Counted from the stretch's first letter, positions 48,672-58,223 are shown. The stretch is DNA of 64,000 nt from JBEKTY01 sp049515555 (GCA_049515555.1 JBEKTY010000011.1:1-64000); one strand, 5' to 3'. Notes: a model not told the origin generated them from the letters alone. Translations and numbers: made by a program.

Positions 48672-48847
48672 GGGAAACCTCCTTTAGGCAAACGGGACTC
48701 TCCCCTTCTGGGTGCCCACTCATTGTATTCGATCGTCGGGCTGGCCGCCAATCTGACCTTTCCCCGTAGGCTGAAGGCGGAAGATCCTGGGGGCGACCGT
48801 AAGCCAGGGCGTTACCCTAACCTGAGGAAGGCTTGGGGATGCTCGTC

Positions 48848-51091
48848 TCAGCCTACGCCGACGTCGAATAACGTCCAAGGGCCAAGCGCAGGATCTTGCT
48901 GATTCTGCAAGTTTACCTTCTGGCCATTGTCCTCGGTTCCGAACAATGACCAATCGTAGTTCACGTCCTGCAATTTGCCGACAAGGCTTCCCGTCACCAC
49001 AGGCGGTCCCGTTACCGGGGAGTTGAGCCCAACATCTGCGGTCACGGCGAGCGTTGCGGTAACGCTCGCAGAGGCAATCGTACCGACCTGAAAGCCGGCG
49101 ATTCCCGCTTTGATACTGGCGGTGCCCGTTACCGTAAGGCTCGGGGTCATCCGTATAAAGGTACCCGACTGGTGGCCATCAGTGTCTACGCTGGACACAA
49201 AAACGATTTGGCTGCCGTCCCAATTCAATTCGACCCCCGCCCCGTCCAGGGTCACCTGCCCGGAAACGTGGAGACCGATGCTCGGCTCCAGCGTGACCCC
49301 GACGGTCGTGGGTATGGGGACGGTGAACTCCTTGTTGAAAAGGGTTTTGGTGTCGCTGGATATAGGCGCGGCCAGCGCGATGGACAAATCGCTGGGCTCA
49401 AGCGTCTTGGGATCCAATCCGCCGCCAACGGTGACACTCTGTGACGTGAGAGTTTTTCGCAGAACCGGGATATCCAGCACTTGGACGTTTAACGCCAGCG
49501 AGTTGACGGTGAACGTGATCACCTGCGGCGGAACTTTCAGCGGAATGTCCGCGCTCAGGCCGACAGTCAGGCTCGCGAAGGTTTCCAAGCCGCCGTCCTG
49601 TTGCGAGAACCAGTTGTCGCCACCCGGGATCGGCGGCGCGGAGATTGTCGCGGTGGGCGGTTGCACGTTGCTGAAGCTGTATGCACCGGTCGTCGAGTCG
49701 AAAGTCGGTTTCGTCTTGCTGGCCTTCAACCAACTTGGCTCGTTGACGACGGGGATGGGGTCTGGCGTGGCGCCGAATTTCGAGATCGAGATCGCGCTCT
49801 TGCCCAGCAGGACGTCCAGGGCCGAGTTCTGGGGGGTCAATTTGCCCACCGGGGCGGAGAACTGCAATCGCAGGTTGCCGCCGTTGCTGTCGGCGGTTAT
49901 CTTGCCGGCCACTTTTTGCCCGCCCAAAGTAGCACCGATTTCAGTGTTCTTGTAATAGTCCGGCAGGTTGTCGATCGTGGCGCTGAACGTATCGGTCGCG
50001 GTGATCGAGTTTATGAACCGCAGGTCTTGCACGTCGGTCAGAGTGCCCTGGTAATTGGCTTGCACGTCGTCCAGGGCCAGCGGCGGGTTCGGAATCGCCA
50101 CGGTGAGGTGGTAGGTCTGCGGCGATCCGACCGTTTTCCCGTGGGCGTCCAGCGCGGTGACAACCAGCGGGTAATTGCCCGTGGGCAAACCCGGGTCGTC
50201 GTAGGTGAAGGTCCATTTGCCGGAGCCGCCGGAGATTTTTTGGAGATTTCCGTCCGCGACCGCCCTGATGGAAGCAACTTGGGAGCTTGTATCCGTCACC
50301 GTGAAAGGGATGTTCAGGTTGACGCCCGGCAGGTACGTCCCGAAGGCCGCTCCCTGGAGGGGCTGAGTGTCCGGCGTCGTGACAATCGGGATGGGCGGGG
50401 GAGCGCTGAGTGAAAGGCCCACGGAGCCGGTGCCATCTACTTCGATTGACTGCGTGGGGTTGCTTCCGGAAAAGCCAGCGCTGCCAGAAAGGTTAACGGT
50501 GAACGAATCGCCGATTTGGGCTAGGAAGCCGTTGGTACCGGGTGTCCAGCCGCTGACCGAGTAGTTAAAAGAGCCCCCTCCGTCGGCTTGGTTTGTCACG
50601 TTCACGTCAACGAAAACCCACGCCTTCGGCTGATCACCTGGGTCGGCGTTGATTGTGTACTGGACCGTGGCATTCGCCGAGGCCGTCGTCTGGTAGGTCG
50701 AGGAAAAGGCGCCGGAACGCCAGGCCGAGCCATAGGCATCAAGACTGACCGTGCCGGCATTCTCACTCGCACCTGCACCCGCCGATATCCCCGAGTACTC
50801 CCCGCTGCCACCCTGATTGATTGCCTTGAAAGGATTGTTACCCGAAGAAACCGTTTCAGGGACGCTACCCTGGGTCCAAACGTATGTTCCGGTGTAGTTC
50901 CAATTCCCAGAAGCGCTCTCGCTGGCCACAGAAAGGTGGCTCAGGAGCCGCCGGTCTTCGAGCATCTCCACGGATAGCCTTCGTCGGCAAGGGGCGATCT
51001 GCCTGTGGTGCGGCCGGCGCCGGGCCGCCGGCCTCCGTCCCGCTTTCCTGCCGCCGCTCGTCGATCTCTGCCAACGCAAAAGCGACCACAT
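48848..51091 (-). CDS. large exported surface protein with planctomycete LE-x-R-x-LLS leader, paralogue A
   Basis: A 747-residue beta-rich protein. It begins MWSLLRWQRSTSGGRKAGRR and, after a basic stretch, has VEMLEDRRLLS, the N-terminal motif frequent in large secreted planctomycete proteins. The rest is low in Cys, rich in Ser, Thr, Gly and Val, with Ig-like or bacterial-cadherin-like stretches (VVTALDAHGKTVGSPQTYHL, TFTVNSLALNVQVLDIPVLR, SIGLHVSGQVTLDGAGVELN). No catalytic motif or dockerin was seen. I use the ATG at 51091; the GTG at 51103 is four codons earlier. Its leader and ribosome-site region match those of the gene at 51176-52183. Confidence 0.75.
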   Translation of the reverse strand: MWSLLRWQRSTSGGRKAGRRPAARRRPHHRQIAPCRRRLSVEMLEDRRLLSHLSVASESASGNWNYTGTYVWTQGSVPETVSSGNNPFKAINQGGSGEYSGISAGAGASENAGTVSLDAYGSAWRSGAFSSTYQTTASANATVQYTINADPGDQPKAWVFVDVNVTNQADGGGSFNYSVSGWTPGTNGFLAQIGDSFTVNLSGSAGFSGSNPTQSIEVDGTGSVGLSLSAPPPIPIVTTPDTQPLQGAAFGTYLPGVNLNIPFTVTDTSSQVASIRAVADGNLQKISGGSGKWTFTYDDPGLPTGNYPLVVTALDAHGKTVGSPQTYHLTVAIPNPPLALDDVQANYQGTLTDVQDLRFINSITATDTFSATIDNLPDYYKNTEIGATLGGQKVAGKITADSNGGNLRLQFSAPVGKLTPQNSALDVLLGKSAISISKFGATPDPIPVVNEPSWLKASKTKPTFDSTTGAYSFSNVQPPTATISAPPIPGGDNWFSQQDGGLETFASLTVGLSADIPLKVPPQVITFTVNSLALNVQVLDIPVLRKTLTSQSVTVGGGLDPKTLEPSDLSIALAAPISSDTKTLFNKEFTVPIPTTVGVTLEPSIGLHVSGQVTLDGAGVELNWDGSQIVFVSSVDTDGHQSGTFIRMTPSLTVTGTASIKAGIAGFQVGTIASASVTATLAVTADVGLNSPVTGPPVVTGSLVGKLQDVNYDWSLFGTEDNGQKVNLQNQQDPALGPWTLFDVGVG

Positions 51092-51175
51092 TTTCGCACC
51101 CACCTTCTCTTGAGCGTTTCAGTCGATCCGCAACATTCGCCCGGAGAACCGCGGCGGCCCCAACTCGCTGCCGGC

Positions 51176-52183
51176 TCAGGCGTACATGGCAAGGACCTGG
51201 TCGACGGCCTGGCTGCCCAGGGCGGCATCCTTCTTCTCGGACGACTGCGCGGCAGCGGTCAGGGCCGCGCTCGCCGAGCCGTTGCCCGCTGCCATCGCCA
51301 GGGGAATCATCGCCGTGTGCTTGAGCTTGCCGCCGAACGTGGTCTTGAGGACAAGTTGCGTGGCGCCCGTGGGCGGCGTGAGACCGCTGACGGTGTACGT
51401 GCCGCTAGCCTCGTTCCAGGCGATCGAAATGGTATCGCCCGTGGGGGGCTTGCCAACCGGCTTCCCGTTGGCGCCGGCCCATGACAGGGTGATGGTGGCC
51501 GCGGCGGCCGATTCGTTCACCGCCGAATGGGCCTGCCCGGGAACGGTCACGGGGACCGTCAGCGTACCGGCGGAATACGTCACGGGGTCTTGGCCGGGTT
51601 CTTGGGTGCCGACCAGGATGTCGAACGGCGTTTGGGTGGTCTGTACGACCTTGCCGGACCACTGGGCGTTGTGCAGCGTGAAGCTCTCGGTCACCAGGGT
51701 GGCAATTTTCATGCTGGCCACAAAGGTTTTCGGAGAGAACGCGCCGGTGGCGGCATACGGTCCCGGAGGCCCCGCCGGGTCGGTAAGCGTCAAGCTCGCC
51801 GACAATTGCCCGTTCGCGTCCGTCAGAGTGTCATTGCCATTCAAGGCGAACGCCGTCTGCGCCGCGGCGGGCTTCGTGACATTGCCGGTCACGCTGATCG
51901 AACCCTGGCCGGCCGTGGGGCTCGTGTACTGGATGTCGCCGGTGGTCGTTGTGTGTCCGCTGAGAGGAATGGTGTGTCCCTGCACCTGTGTGGTGGCAGA
52001 GAAACCGCCGGCTATCGTGAATGCAACGTCCTTGTACAGCAGGCCCGAGGGCGTCACGGAAAGCAACGCCCGCTGCTCCAAATTCTCGATGCGTAGGTTT
52101 CGCGCCTTGGTTGACCGTCCCAATCTCCGTCCCGGTCTCCTGCCATCGCTCGTCAAACTCTCCCAACGCAAGAACGACCACAT
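51176..52183 (-). CDS. exported surface protein with planctomycete LE-x-R-x-LLS leader, paralogue B
   Basis: A 335-residue protein starting MWSFLRWESLTSDGRRPGRR and IENLEQRALLSVTPSGLLYK, homologous to the leader of the next gene downstream. Residues about 60-260 are beta-rich (GQGSISVTGNVTKPAAAQTA, LSASLTLTDPAGPPGPYAAT), and the C terminus has KTTFGGKLKHTAMIPLAMAA. It should be exported. There is no enzyme motif. It is probably co-transcribed with, or at least duplicated in its 5' region from, the gene at 48848-51091. The ribosome site is AAGGAAGG (52190-52197, complement). Confidence 0.75.
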   Translation of the reverse strand: MWSFLRWESLTSDGRRPGRRLGRSTKARNLRIENLEQRALLSVTPSGLLYKDVAFTIAGGFSATTQVQGHTIPLSGHTTTTGDIQYTSPTAGQGSISVTGNVTKPAAAQTAFALNGNDTLTDANGQLSASLTLTDPAGPPGPYAATGAFSPKTFVASMKIATLVTESFTLHNAQWSGKVVQTTQTPFDILVGTQEPGQDPVTYSAGTLTVPVTVPGQAHSAVNESAAAATITLSWAGANGKPVGKPPTGDTISIAWNEASGTYTVSGLTPPTGATQLVLKTTFGGKLKHTAMIPLAMAAGNGSASAALTAAAQSSEKKDAALGSQAVDQVLAMYA

Positions 52184-52275
52184 CGTCGCGCCTTCCTTTT
52201 CTTGAGCGTTCCAGCCGACCCCTTATGTTCGCCCGGCGACGCGCCGGAGGAGGAGAAGGCATCGAATGATTTTAT

Positions 52276-52632
52276 GACAGCGATTGCTGTCGAAAAGTCA
52301 AGCCCCGTTCTGCCGGCACTGGAAGCGGCGCATATTGCGAGATGGTTCTTAGGCCATAAGTTCATGGCAGGGCGGAACTTAGACGGGACCTGTCGCCTGC
52401 GTCAGGCCACCCGAGGAGAACCGCTGGCCAGCTCGTCCCGCTCCAATGGACACCTTGGTTCTCACGGAGGACGGAAAACCGAGCCGTCGCCGTGGGCGGC
52501 GGGGCCGGGGATTTTGGGGGAGTTGACCGGCGGGGCGGCGGCAGGTTACAGTAAAGGGCGGCCCGGAGGGGTGGCATTGGCGACGAGCGCCAGTGCGGGC
52601 CAAGGCACGGGCGAGATGCCCGTGCCACCCGC
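52276..52632. other. gene-free stretch before hisF with two hairpins
   Basis: No gene is seen in 52184-52667. GACAGC-GATT-GCTGTC (52276-52291) is a short perfect hairpin that could be an operator for the surface-protein pair. 52569-52632 contains the GGCACGGGC-GAGA-TGCCCGTGCC hairpin with a GCGCCAGTGC partner, another intergenic palindrome type. Confidence 0.6.
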
Positions 52633-52667
52633 TGCGTCAGGCCTCATCCCACGATTGACTGGGCGTC

Positions 52668-53447
52668 ATGTTCGCCAAACGGGTAATTCCCTGCCTCGAC
52701 GTGGACCGGGGCCGGGTCGTTAAGGGGACGAACTTCCTGAACCTGCGCGACGCGGGCGATCCGGTCGAGGTGGCCGCACGCTACGAGCAGGAGGGGGCCG
52801 ACGAGCTGGTCTTCCTCGATATCACCGCCAGCCACGAAGGCCGCAACATCATGCTCGACGTGGTCCGCCGGACGGCGGAAGTGGTGTTCATGCCCTTGAC
52901 CGTGGGGGGGGGCATCCGCAGCCTGGACGACATCCGCGCCCTGCTCAGCGCCGGGGCCGATAAGGTGTCGATCAACTCGGCGGCCTGCCGCCAGCCGGAG
53001 TTCGTGCGGCAGGCTGCCCGGCGGTTCGGCAGCCAGTGCATCGTGGTGAACATCGATCCGAAGCGGGTGTGGAAAGAGGGCCGCGAGGTGTGGGAGGTGC
53101 ACATCCACGGCGGGCGGATCGGCACCGGGCGGGAGGCCGTGGCCTGGGCCCAAGCGGTGCAAAGCCTGGGGGCGGGCGAGATCGTGCTCACCTCGATGGA
53201 CGCCGACGGCACCCAGAGCGGCTACGACCTGGAGATTACGCGGGCCGTAACGCGGGCCGTGACCATTCCCGTGGTGGCCAGCGGCGGGGCCGGCCAGCCG
53301 CAGCACCTGGCCGACGCCATCCTGCTGGGCGGCGCCGAGGCCGCCCTGGCCGCCAGCATCTTCCATTTCGGCCAGTACAGCATCCGCCAGACCAAGCAGG
53401 TCATGCGGCAGCGAGGAATCCCCGTGCGGCTGGGAAGTTCCGCTTAG
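52668..53447 (+). CDS. hisF: imidazole glycerol phosphate synthase, cyclase subunit
   Basis: A 259-residue (beta/alpha)8 barrel that closes the imidazole ring in histidine synthesis, with ammonia from HisH. The catalytic Asp11 is in IPCLDVDRGRVVKG and the second Asp in VVNIDPKRVW. GGGIRSLDD, KVSINSAA and ASGGAGQPQHL are the phosphate-binding elements. Length is normal. No other his gene is nearby. The pilT-like gene starts 39 bases after its stop. Confidence 0.97.
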   Translation: MFAKRVIPCLDVDRGRVVKGTNFLNLRDAGDPVEVAARYEQEGADELVFLDITASHEGRNIMLDVVRRTAEVVFMPLTVGGGIRSLDDIRALLSAGADKVSINSAACRQPEFVRQAARRFGSQCIVVNIDPKRVWKEGREVWEVHIHGGRIGTGREAVAWAQAVQSLGAGEIVLTSMDADGTQSGYDLEITRAVTRAVTIPVVASGGAGQPQHLADAILLGGAEAALAASIFHFGQYSIRQTKQVMRQRGIPVRLGSSA

Positions 53448-53486
53448 TTTGACTGCCCACCGCGATTGAACAGCGTCAGGCCAGGT

Positions 53487-54731
53487 ATGAGCCATCGCCA
53501 GAAACCGAGCGACTCGCCGCAGGGGCCATCCCGGGGCGCTTCCAGCGCCGCCCCGGTGAGCGGTCCCCCGGCAGCCCCGGACAACGAGGCCGGCGGCCTG
53601 CGCCGGCATTTCTTCGGCGCGCGGCCGGAGCTGGAGATCGACAAGCTGTTCCGCGCGCTGGTGAAGTTCGAGGGGAGCGATCTGCACTTGAAGGTGGGCC
53701 ACGTGCCGATGGTCCGCGTCGACGGCGTGCTGCGGGAGCTCAACCGCGGGCCGGTCGATGCCGAGGAGATGGCCCGTCTGGCCATGCCCATGGTCGAGCA
53801 CGATGAGCGGCGGCAGCGGATCTTCCAGGACGAGGGGGCCGTAGACTTCGCCTACACGCTGCAGGTCGACAACCTGTGGTGGCGGTTCCGCGTCAACGTG
53901 CTGCAGCAGTTGGGCAGCGTGGGACTGGTGGCCCGGCGGGTCAACAACGTGGTCCCCGACTTCAAAAGCCTGCACCTGCCCGAGAGCCTGACCGAGTTGT
54001 GCCGGCTGAACCAGGGAATGATCCTGCTCTCGGGCGTCACGGGCTCGGGCAAGAGCACGACCATCGCCTCGATGCTGGACTGGGTCAACCACCATTACCG
54101 CAAGCACGTCTTGACGCTGGAAGACCCGATCGAGTTTGTCTTCAGCGAGGACAAGTGCCTGATCAACCAGCGCGAGATCGGCAGCGACGTGAAGGATTTT
54201 GCGGTGGGGGTGAAGCAGGCCATGCGCGAGGACCCGGACGTGATCCTGTTGGGCGAGATGCGGGACCAGGAGTCGTTCCAGGCGGCGATCCAGACGGCGG
54301 AGACCGGGCACCTGGTGTTCGGCACGATCCACGCCTCGACCGCCGCCAGCACGCTGGGCCGTATCCTGGACCTGTTCCCCGAGGGCCAGCGCGACGCCGT
54401 CCGCGGCTCGGTGGTGTTCAACATGAAGGCCATCGTCTCCCAGAGGCTGCTGCCCTCGATCAAGCCCGAGGTGGGCCGGGTCCCCGCCGTCGAGATCATG
54501 ATTTTCAATCCCACCGTGAAGAAGTTGATCCTCGACAAGCAGGACGAGAAGCTGATCGACGCGATCCGCATCGGCCGCGAGGAGGGGATGCAGGACTTCA
54601 CCACGAGTCTCAAGCAGTTGGTGGAGGACGAGTTGGTCGATCGGCCCACGGCGCTGGAGTGGGCCCCCAACCCCGAGGCCCTCAAAATGGCGCTCAAAGG
54701 CATCGAAGTTCGCGACGCGGGGATCCTGTGA
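53487..54731 (+). CDS. PilT/PilU-like type IV pilus retraction ATPase
   Basis: A 414-residue cytoplasmic hexameric ATPase of the PilT subgroup. Walker A is GVTGSGKST; the Asp box and Walker B follow as ILTLEDPIEF-like (VLTLEDPIEFVF) and VILLGEMRDQES. The His box is HLVFGTIHASTAAST, and the PilT-specific AIRIGREEGMQDF lies near the end. The first 45 residues are Ser/Pro-rich and not conserved. The ATG at 53487 is chosen over the TTG at 53466. It is three bases from the next gene, a degenerate membrane-bound relative, which suggests a pilus or secretion machine whose other parts lie outside this window. Confidence 0.9.
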   Translation: MSHRQKPSDSPQGPSRGASSAAPVSGPPAAPDNEAGGLRRHFFGARPELEIDKLFRALVKFEGSDLHLKVGHVPMVRVDGVLRELNRGPVDAEEMARLAMPMVEHDERRQRIFQDEGAVDFAYTLQVDNLWWRFRVNVLQQLGSVGLVARRVNNVVPDFKSLHLPESLTELCRLNQGMILLSGVTGSGKSTTIASMLDWVNHHYRKHVLTLEDPIEFVFSEDKCLINQREIGSDVKDFAVGVKQAMREDPDVILLGEMRDQESFQAAIQTAETGHLVFGTIHASTAASTLGRILDLFPEGQRDAVRGSVVFNMKAIVSQRLLPSIKPEVGRVPAVEIMIFNPTVKKLILDKQDEKLIDAIRIGREEGMQDFTTSLKQLVEDELVDRPTALEWAPNPEALKMALKGIEVRDAGIL

Positions 54732-54734
54732 CCG

Positions 54735-56768
54735 ATGAAAATCCTCCGCCCGATCATCATCCCGCTGCTGGCAGTCGTGGTGTTGGCCTGTAGCGCCGAC
54801 TGGCTGTGGGCCGGCGTGGTCGAGGAAACGGCCTATCTGCGCGGCGGCAGTTGGCGTGGGCCGGGCAATTACCTGAGCTGGATCAAAATCCTCGCCTGCT
54901 GGCTGACCTTCATCGCCTGGATCCGCTCGACCAGTTGGGTCAACCGCGACGTGCAGGAAGTAAGGCTCGATTGGCGGATCTGGAATCCGATCGTGGTGGG
55001 GAGCTTCCTGGTCGCCATGCTGCTGGTGTGGGTGCTTCCCTGGTTCTGGCTCGATCTGCCGCTGTTGGTGGCGGCCTACGTCGGGCCGCTGGCGACGTAT
55101 ATCGTGCTGCGGAACCGCCGAGTGTCCAGCGAGCTGCGGGTTCTCACGCCGGCGCATCTGCGCTATTGGTTTGCGACGTGCTTAAAGGGCGTGGGTGTGA
55201 AGGTCGCGGCCGAGAAGGGCGACCCCAACGTCAGCGGCGTACCGGTCAACGTGTTCTCGCGCTTCGCCGACGACCCCATGCTGAACGCGGCCAAGCTCCT
55301 GGCCGCCCGGCAATCGGGCGGCCTCCCGGCGGCCCGCAAAATCCTGTGCGACGGCCTGTCCGCCCGCGCCTCGGCCATCCTGCTGGACTACGTGTCCACG
55401 GCCGTGGTCGTCCGCTATCTGATCGACGGCGTGTGGCTCCCGCAGAAGACCTTGGAGCGTGAGAGCGCCGACCCGGCCATGCAGGCGCTCAAGCTCCTCT
55501 GCGGCCTGAACCCGCAAGACCGCCGCGGCCGCCAGGAGGGGAAGTTCGGCGTCGAGTACTCGGTGTTCCGCGGCGAGGTACTGGCCAAGATCGACCGGGC
55601 CGAGGAGGCCTTCCGCCAGCAGCGCGCCGCCGAGCTGACCCGCAAGCTGGCCGACGATAGGCTGTCGCGGGCCAAACTCGAGAAGCAGGTGGTCGACGCC
55701 GTCGAGAAGGAGGCGCGGGAGAAGTTCGCCACTCCGGTCGGTATATGGACGCCGATCGACCAGGAGCGGCTGCCCAAGCTGCCGGGCATCGATCAGCCCA
55801 CCAACCTGTTTGCGGCCCTGGAGCCGCTGAAGTGCCCCGCCACGCTCGCGACGCAGGGCACGCCCAACGGGGAGCGGGTTGTCGTTCGCTTCGAGGTCAA
55901 GACCGCCCGCCTGACCACCTTGGACGACCTGGGCATGCGGGCCAAGATGCAAGAGCAATTCAAGCAGTTGCTCGACCGGCCCAAGGGCTTCGTGCTGCTC
56001 TCGGCCCCGCCCGGCGGCGGCCTGCGGACCACCATGCGGGTCACGCTGCAAAGCATCGACCGCTTCATGCGCGAGTGCATTACGGTCGAGGACGAGGCCC
56101 AGCGCTGCGAAGAGGTCGAGAACGTCGCCCTGACGACCTACCAGGGCGCCGCCCAGCAGACCCCGGCCACGGTTCTGCCCACGGTCTTCCGCCTCGAGCC
56201 CCAGGTGGTCGTGGTGCGCGAGCTGGTCGACTCGCAGACCGTGCGGGCGATCTGTGCCGAGGTGGCCGCGAAGCAGCGGCTGGTGATCGGCGGGGCCCGG
56301 GCGCGGGACTGTGCCGAGGCGCTGGCCCGGGTCATGAAGATCGACGCCCCGGTGCCCGAGCTGGCCAAGCAAATCTCCGCCGTGCTTTGCCAACGGCTGC
56401 TGCGGCGGCTGTGCGACAAGTGCAAGGTGGCCTATTCGCCGTCCACCGAGTTGCTGTCGCAGTGGGGGATTCCGGAGGGTCGGGTGCGGACGGTCTTCCG
56501 CCCGCGGCAGCCGAAACCAACCGACGAAGGCCCGCAAGACGTCTGCCGCGAGTGCGGCGGCAGCGGCTACAAAGGCCAGGCGGCCATTTTCGAGCTGCTG
56601 GTTATGGACGAGTCCCTGCGCAAGCTCTTGGCGCAGATGCCGAAGCTCGAGGTGTTCCGCGCGGCCGCCCGTAAGGCCGGCATGAAAACCCTTCAGGAGG
56701 AAGGCGTCCTGTTGGTCGCCCGCGGCATCACCTCCTTGCCCGAGTTGGTCCGGGTGCTGAAAGGATGA
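54735..56768 (+). CDS. membrane-anchored GspE/PilB-like protein with degenerate P-loop
   Basis: A 677-residue protein. Unlike true GspE/PilB it starts with three membrane helices (about 7-25, 48-63, 84-125). The C-terminal half keeps the secretion-ATPase fold, ending in the zinc motif CDKCK...CREC and the segment GYKGQAAIFELLVMDESLRK. The P-loop is SAPPGGGLRTT (residues 423-433), where GxTGSGKTT is expected: the lysine is replaced by leucine and the following threonine by arginine. The Walker B glutamate region VVVVRELVDSQTV is partly kept. It probably does not hydrolyse ATP and may act as a membrane adaptor for the PilT-like ATPase upstream. Confidence 0.8.
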   Translation: MKILRPIIIPLLAVVVLACSADWLWAGVVEETAYLRGGSWRGPGNYLSWIKILACWLTFIAWIRSTSWVNRDVQEVRLDWRIWNPIVVGSFLVAMLLVWVLPWFWLDLPLLVAAYVGPLATYIVLRNRRVSSELRVLTPAHLRYWFATCLKGVGVKVAAEKGDPNVSGVPVNVFSRFADDPMLNAAKLLAARQSGGLPAARKILCDGLSARASAILLDYVSTAVVVRYLIDGVWLPQKTLERESADPAMQALKLLCGLNPQDRRGRQEGKFGVEYSVFRGEVLAKIDRAEEAFRQQRAAELTRKLADDRLSRAKLEKQVVDAVEKEAREKFATPVGIWTPIDQERLPKLPGIDQPTNLFAALEPLKCPATLATQGTPNGERVVVRFEVKTARLTTLDDLGMRAKMQEQFKQLLDRPKGFVLLSAPPGGGLRTTMRVTLQSIDRFMRECITVEDEAQRCEEVENVALTTYQGAAQQTPATVLPTVFRLEPQVVVVRELVDSQTVRAICAEVAAKQRLVIGGARARDCAEALARVMKIDAPVPELAKQISAVLCQRLLRRLCDKCKVAYSPSTELLSQWGIPEGRVRTVFRPRQPKPTDEGPQDVCRECGGSGYKGQAAIFELLVMDESLRKLLAQMPKLEVFRAAARKAGMKTLQEEGVLLVARGITSLPELVRVLKG

Positions 56769-57003
56769 GGGGGGATTTGGGGATTTGGGGATTTGGGATC
56801 AGGCCGCCGGAGGGCGGGGGGCTGCAAATTGGGAATTAGAGCTTTGCAAACTGGGGTGAGGAGCACACAAGCGGTCCCCCTCTCCCTCCGGGAGAGGGCC
56901 GGGGTGAGGGGAAGCCGCGTGGGTCGTGAGAACTGGACGGGCAGAATCCTCACCCGCGTCCCTCACCCTAACCCTCTCCCAGAGGGAGAGGGGACCGGGC
57001 ATC
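56766..57003. repeat. GGGGATTTGGGGATTT run and two CTCTCC hairpins before the lipoprotein gene
   Basis: A short tandem run (56772-56803) and then hairpins at 56872-56908 and 56966-57001, in opposite orientation. They fill the space just upstream of the next gene and seem to have removed or displaced a normal start region. Confidence 0.8.
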
Positions 57004-57029
57004 CACATTTTGCACACCTCCATCCGAGA

Positions 57030-58223
57030 ATTGCCACCCCGAAGCGCCGCTGGCCGCTAGGGTGGCTCGCGCTGGTGCTGCTTTTGGCCGCGGGCGGTTG
57101 CGGCTCCTACGTGCCGACCAGTACCGCGACGCAAAGGGCCTTCGGCGCGGATCTGTCTCCCGCCGAGCGGGCCCAACTTTACGAAGCGAAAAGCAAGGCC
57201 GCCCTGGATTGCTTGGAGGAATTGCACTACCTGCTGGCCGGCGTCACTGACAACGTCACGGCCGCGGTGGCCCTGCCCAAGACCCGCGACTGCTGCCAGC
57301 GGATGAAGGCCTTGACGCTGGAGATCCGGGGCATTGAGGCCGGCCTGCCGGCCGAAGCCCGCCGCAGCACCGACAAAGAATATGCTGCCCGGCTGACTGA
57401 GGCCGTCAAGGGCATAACGGCCGAGAGCAAGCGCCTGCGGAAAAACGGCCAGACGATCCCGTTGGCCAACGCGGGGCAGGAGGGCCTCGACGAGATGGCG
57501 GCGGCGGCCAAGGGCCCGCTGCCTGCCCCGCCCAACCCGGGCCTGCCCGCGCCGGAATCCTCCCCCGTGGGGGTCATCCTGGTCGCGCTGCTGCTCCTGA
57601 TGGTCTTCGCCCTGTGCGTCGGCTTCCTTTGGGCCCAAGGGCTGTGGAGCAACATCATCCTCCTGGTGCACGTGATCACCGCGGCCCTGCTGGCCATGAA
57701 CTTCTACGAGCCGCTGGCCCGCTGGCTGACCGAGAAAATGCCCTCCTACATCGTCATGTGGGATTACTTGGCCCTGTGGGGCCTGTTCGGAGGGTTGCTG
57801 CTGGTCGGCCGGGAGCTCACCGACCGGCTGTCGCGGGTCAATGTCCGCTTCTTGCAGATCGTCGAGCGCCCCGGCAGCATCCTTATGTCGGCGTGGATCG
57901 GTTGGGTGATGGTCGGTTTCACGGCGGTGACGCTGCACACGGCCCCCTTGGCGCGGAACTTCATTTTCGGCGGGTTCCAGCCGGACAGCGCAATGTTCTT
58001 CGGCGTGCTGCACCCCGACCGCCAATGGTTGGCCTTTACGCGGCGGATGTCCCAGGGCGCGTACTGCCGCACGGAGGGCGACGTTTTTGATCCCAAGTCT
58101 GAGTTCATTGCGCGGCAGACGGAGCGCCGGGCCTGGTTCCAGGGCTACGTCCGCGACACCGGCGCGCTGCGGATCGACGAGCAGTTCGTAAACCCCGCCA
58201 ACCAGCCGCGGAGACCGCCGTGA
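57030..58223 (+). CDS. lipoprotein with C-terminal membrane helices, unknown function
   Basis: A protein of about 397 residues. The reading frame has a lipoprotein signal (WPLGWLALVLLLAAGGCGSY; lipobox AAGGC), a helical periplasmic domain (about 25-170), then at least three membrane helices near 175-200 (VGVILVALLLLMVFALCVGF), 205-225 and 247-265, and a soluble tail. No ATG, GTG or TTG precedes the signal sequence in frame except far upstream inside repeats (56793). The best start by position is an ATT at 57030, so the true start is uncertain. The stop overlaps the next gene's GTG (GTGA). No domain family is recognised. Confidence 0.65.
   Translation: MATPKRRWPLGWLALVLLLAAGGCGSYVPTSTATQRAFGADLSPAERAQLYEAKSKAALDCLEELHYLLAGVTDNVTAAVALPKTRDCCQRMKALTLEIRGIEAGLPAEARRSTDKEYAARLTEAVKGITAESKRLRKNGQTIPLANAGQEGLDEMAAAAKGPLPAPPNPGLPAPESSPVGVILVALLLLMVFALCVGFLWAQGLWSNIILLVHVITAALLAMNFYEPLARWLTEKMPSYIVMWDYLALWGLFGGLLLVGRELTDRLSRVNVRFLQIVERPGSILMSAWIGWVMVGFTAVTLHTAPLARNFIFGGFQPDSAMFFGVLHPDRQWLAFTRRMSQGAYCRTEGDVFDPKSEFIARQTERRAWFQGYVRDTGALRIDEQFVNPANQPRRPP

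Noticed and set aside
52644..55157. 837-residue minus-strand frame opposite hisF and the PilT-like gene
   Set aside because: Antisense shadow of two well-recognised genes; no motif of its own.
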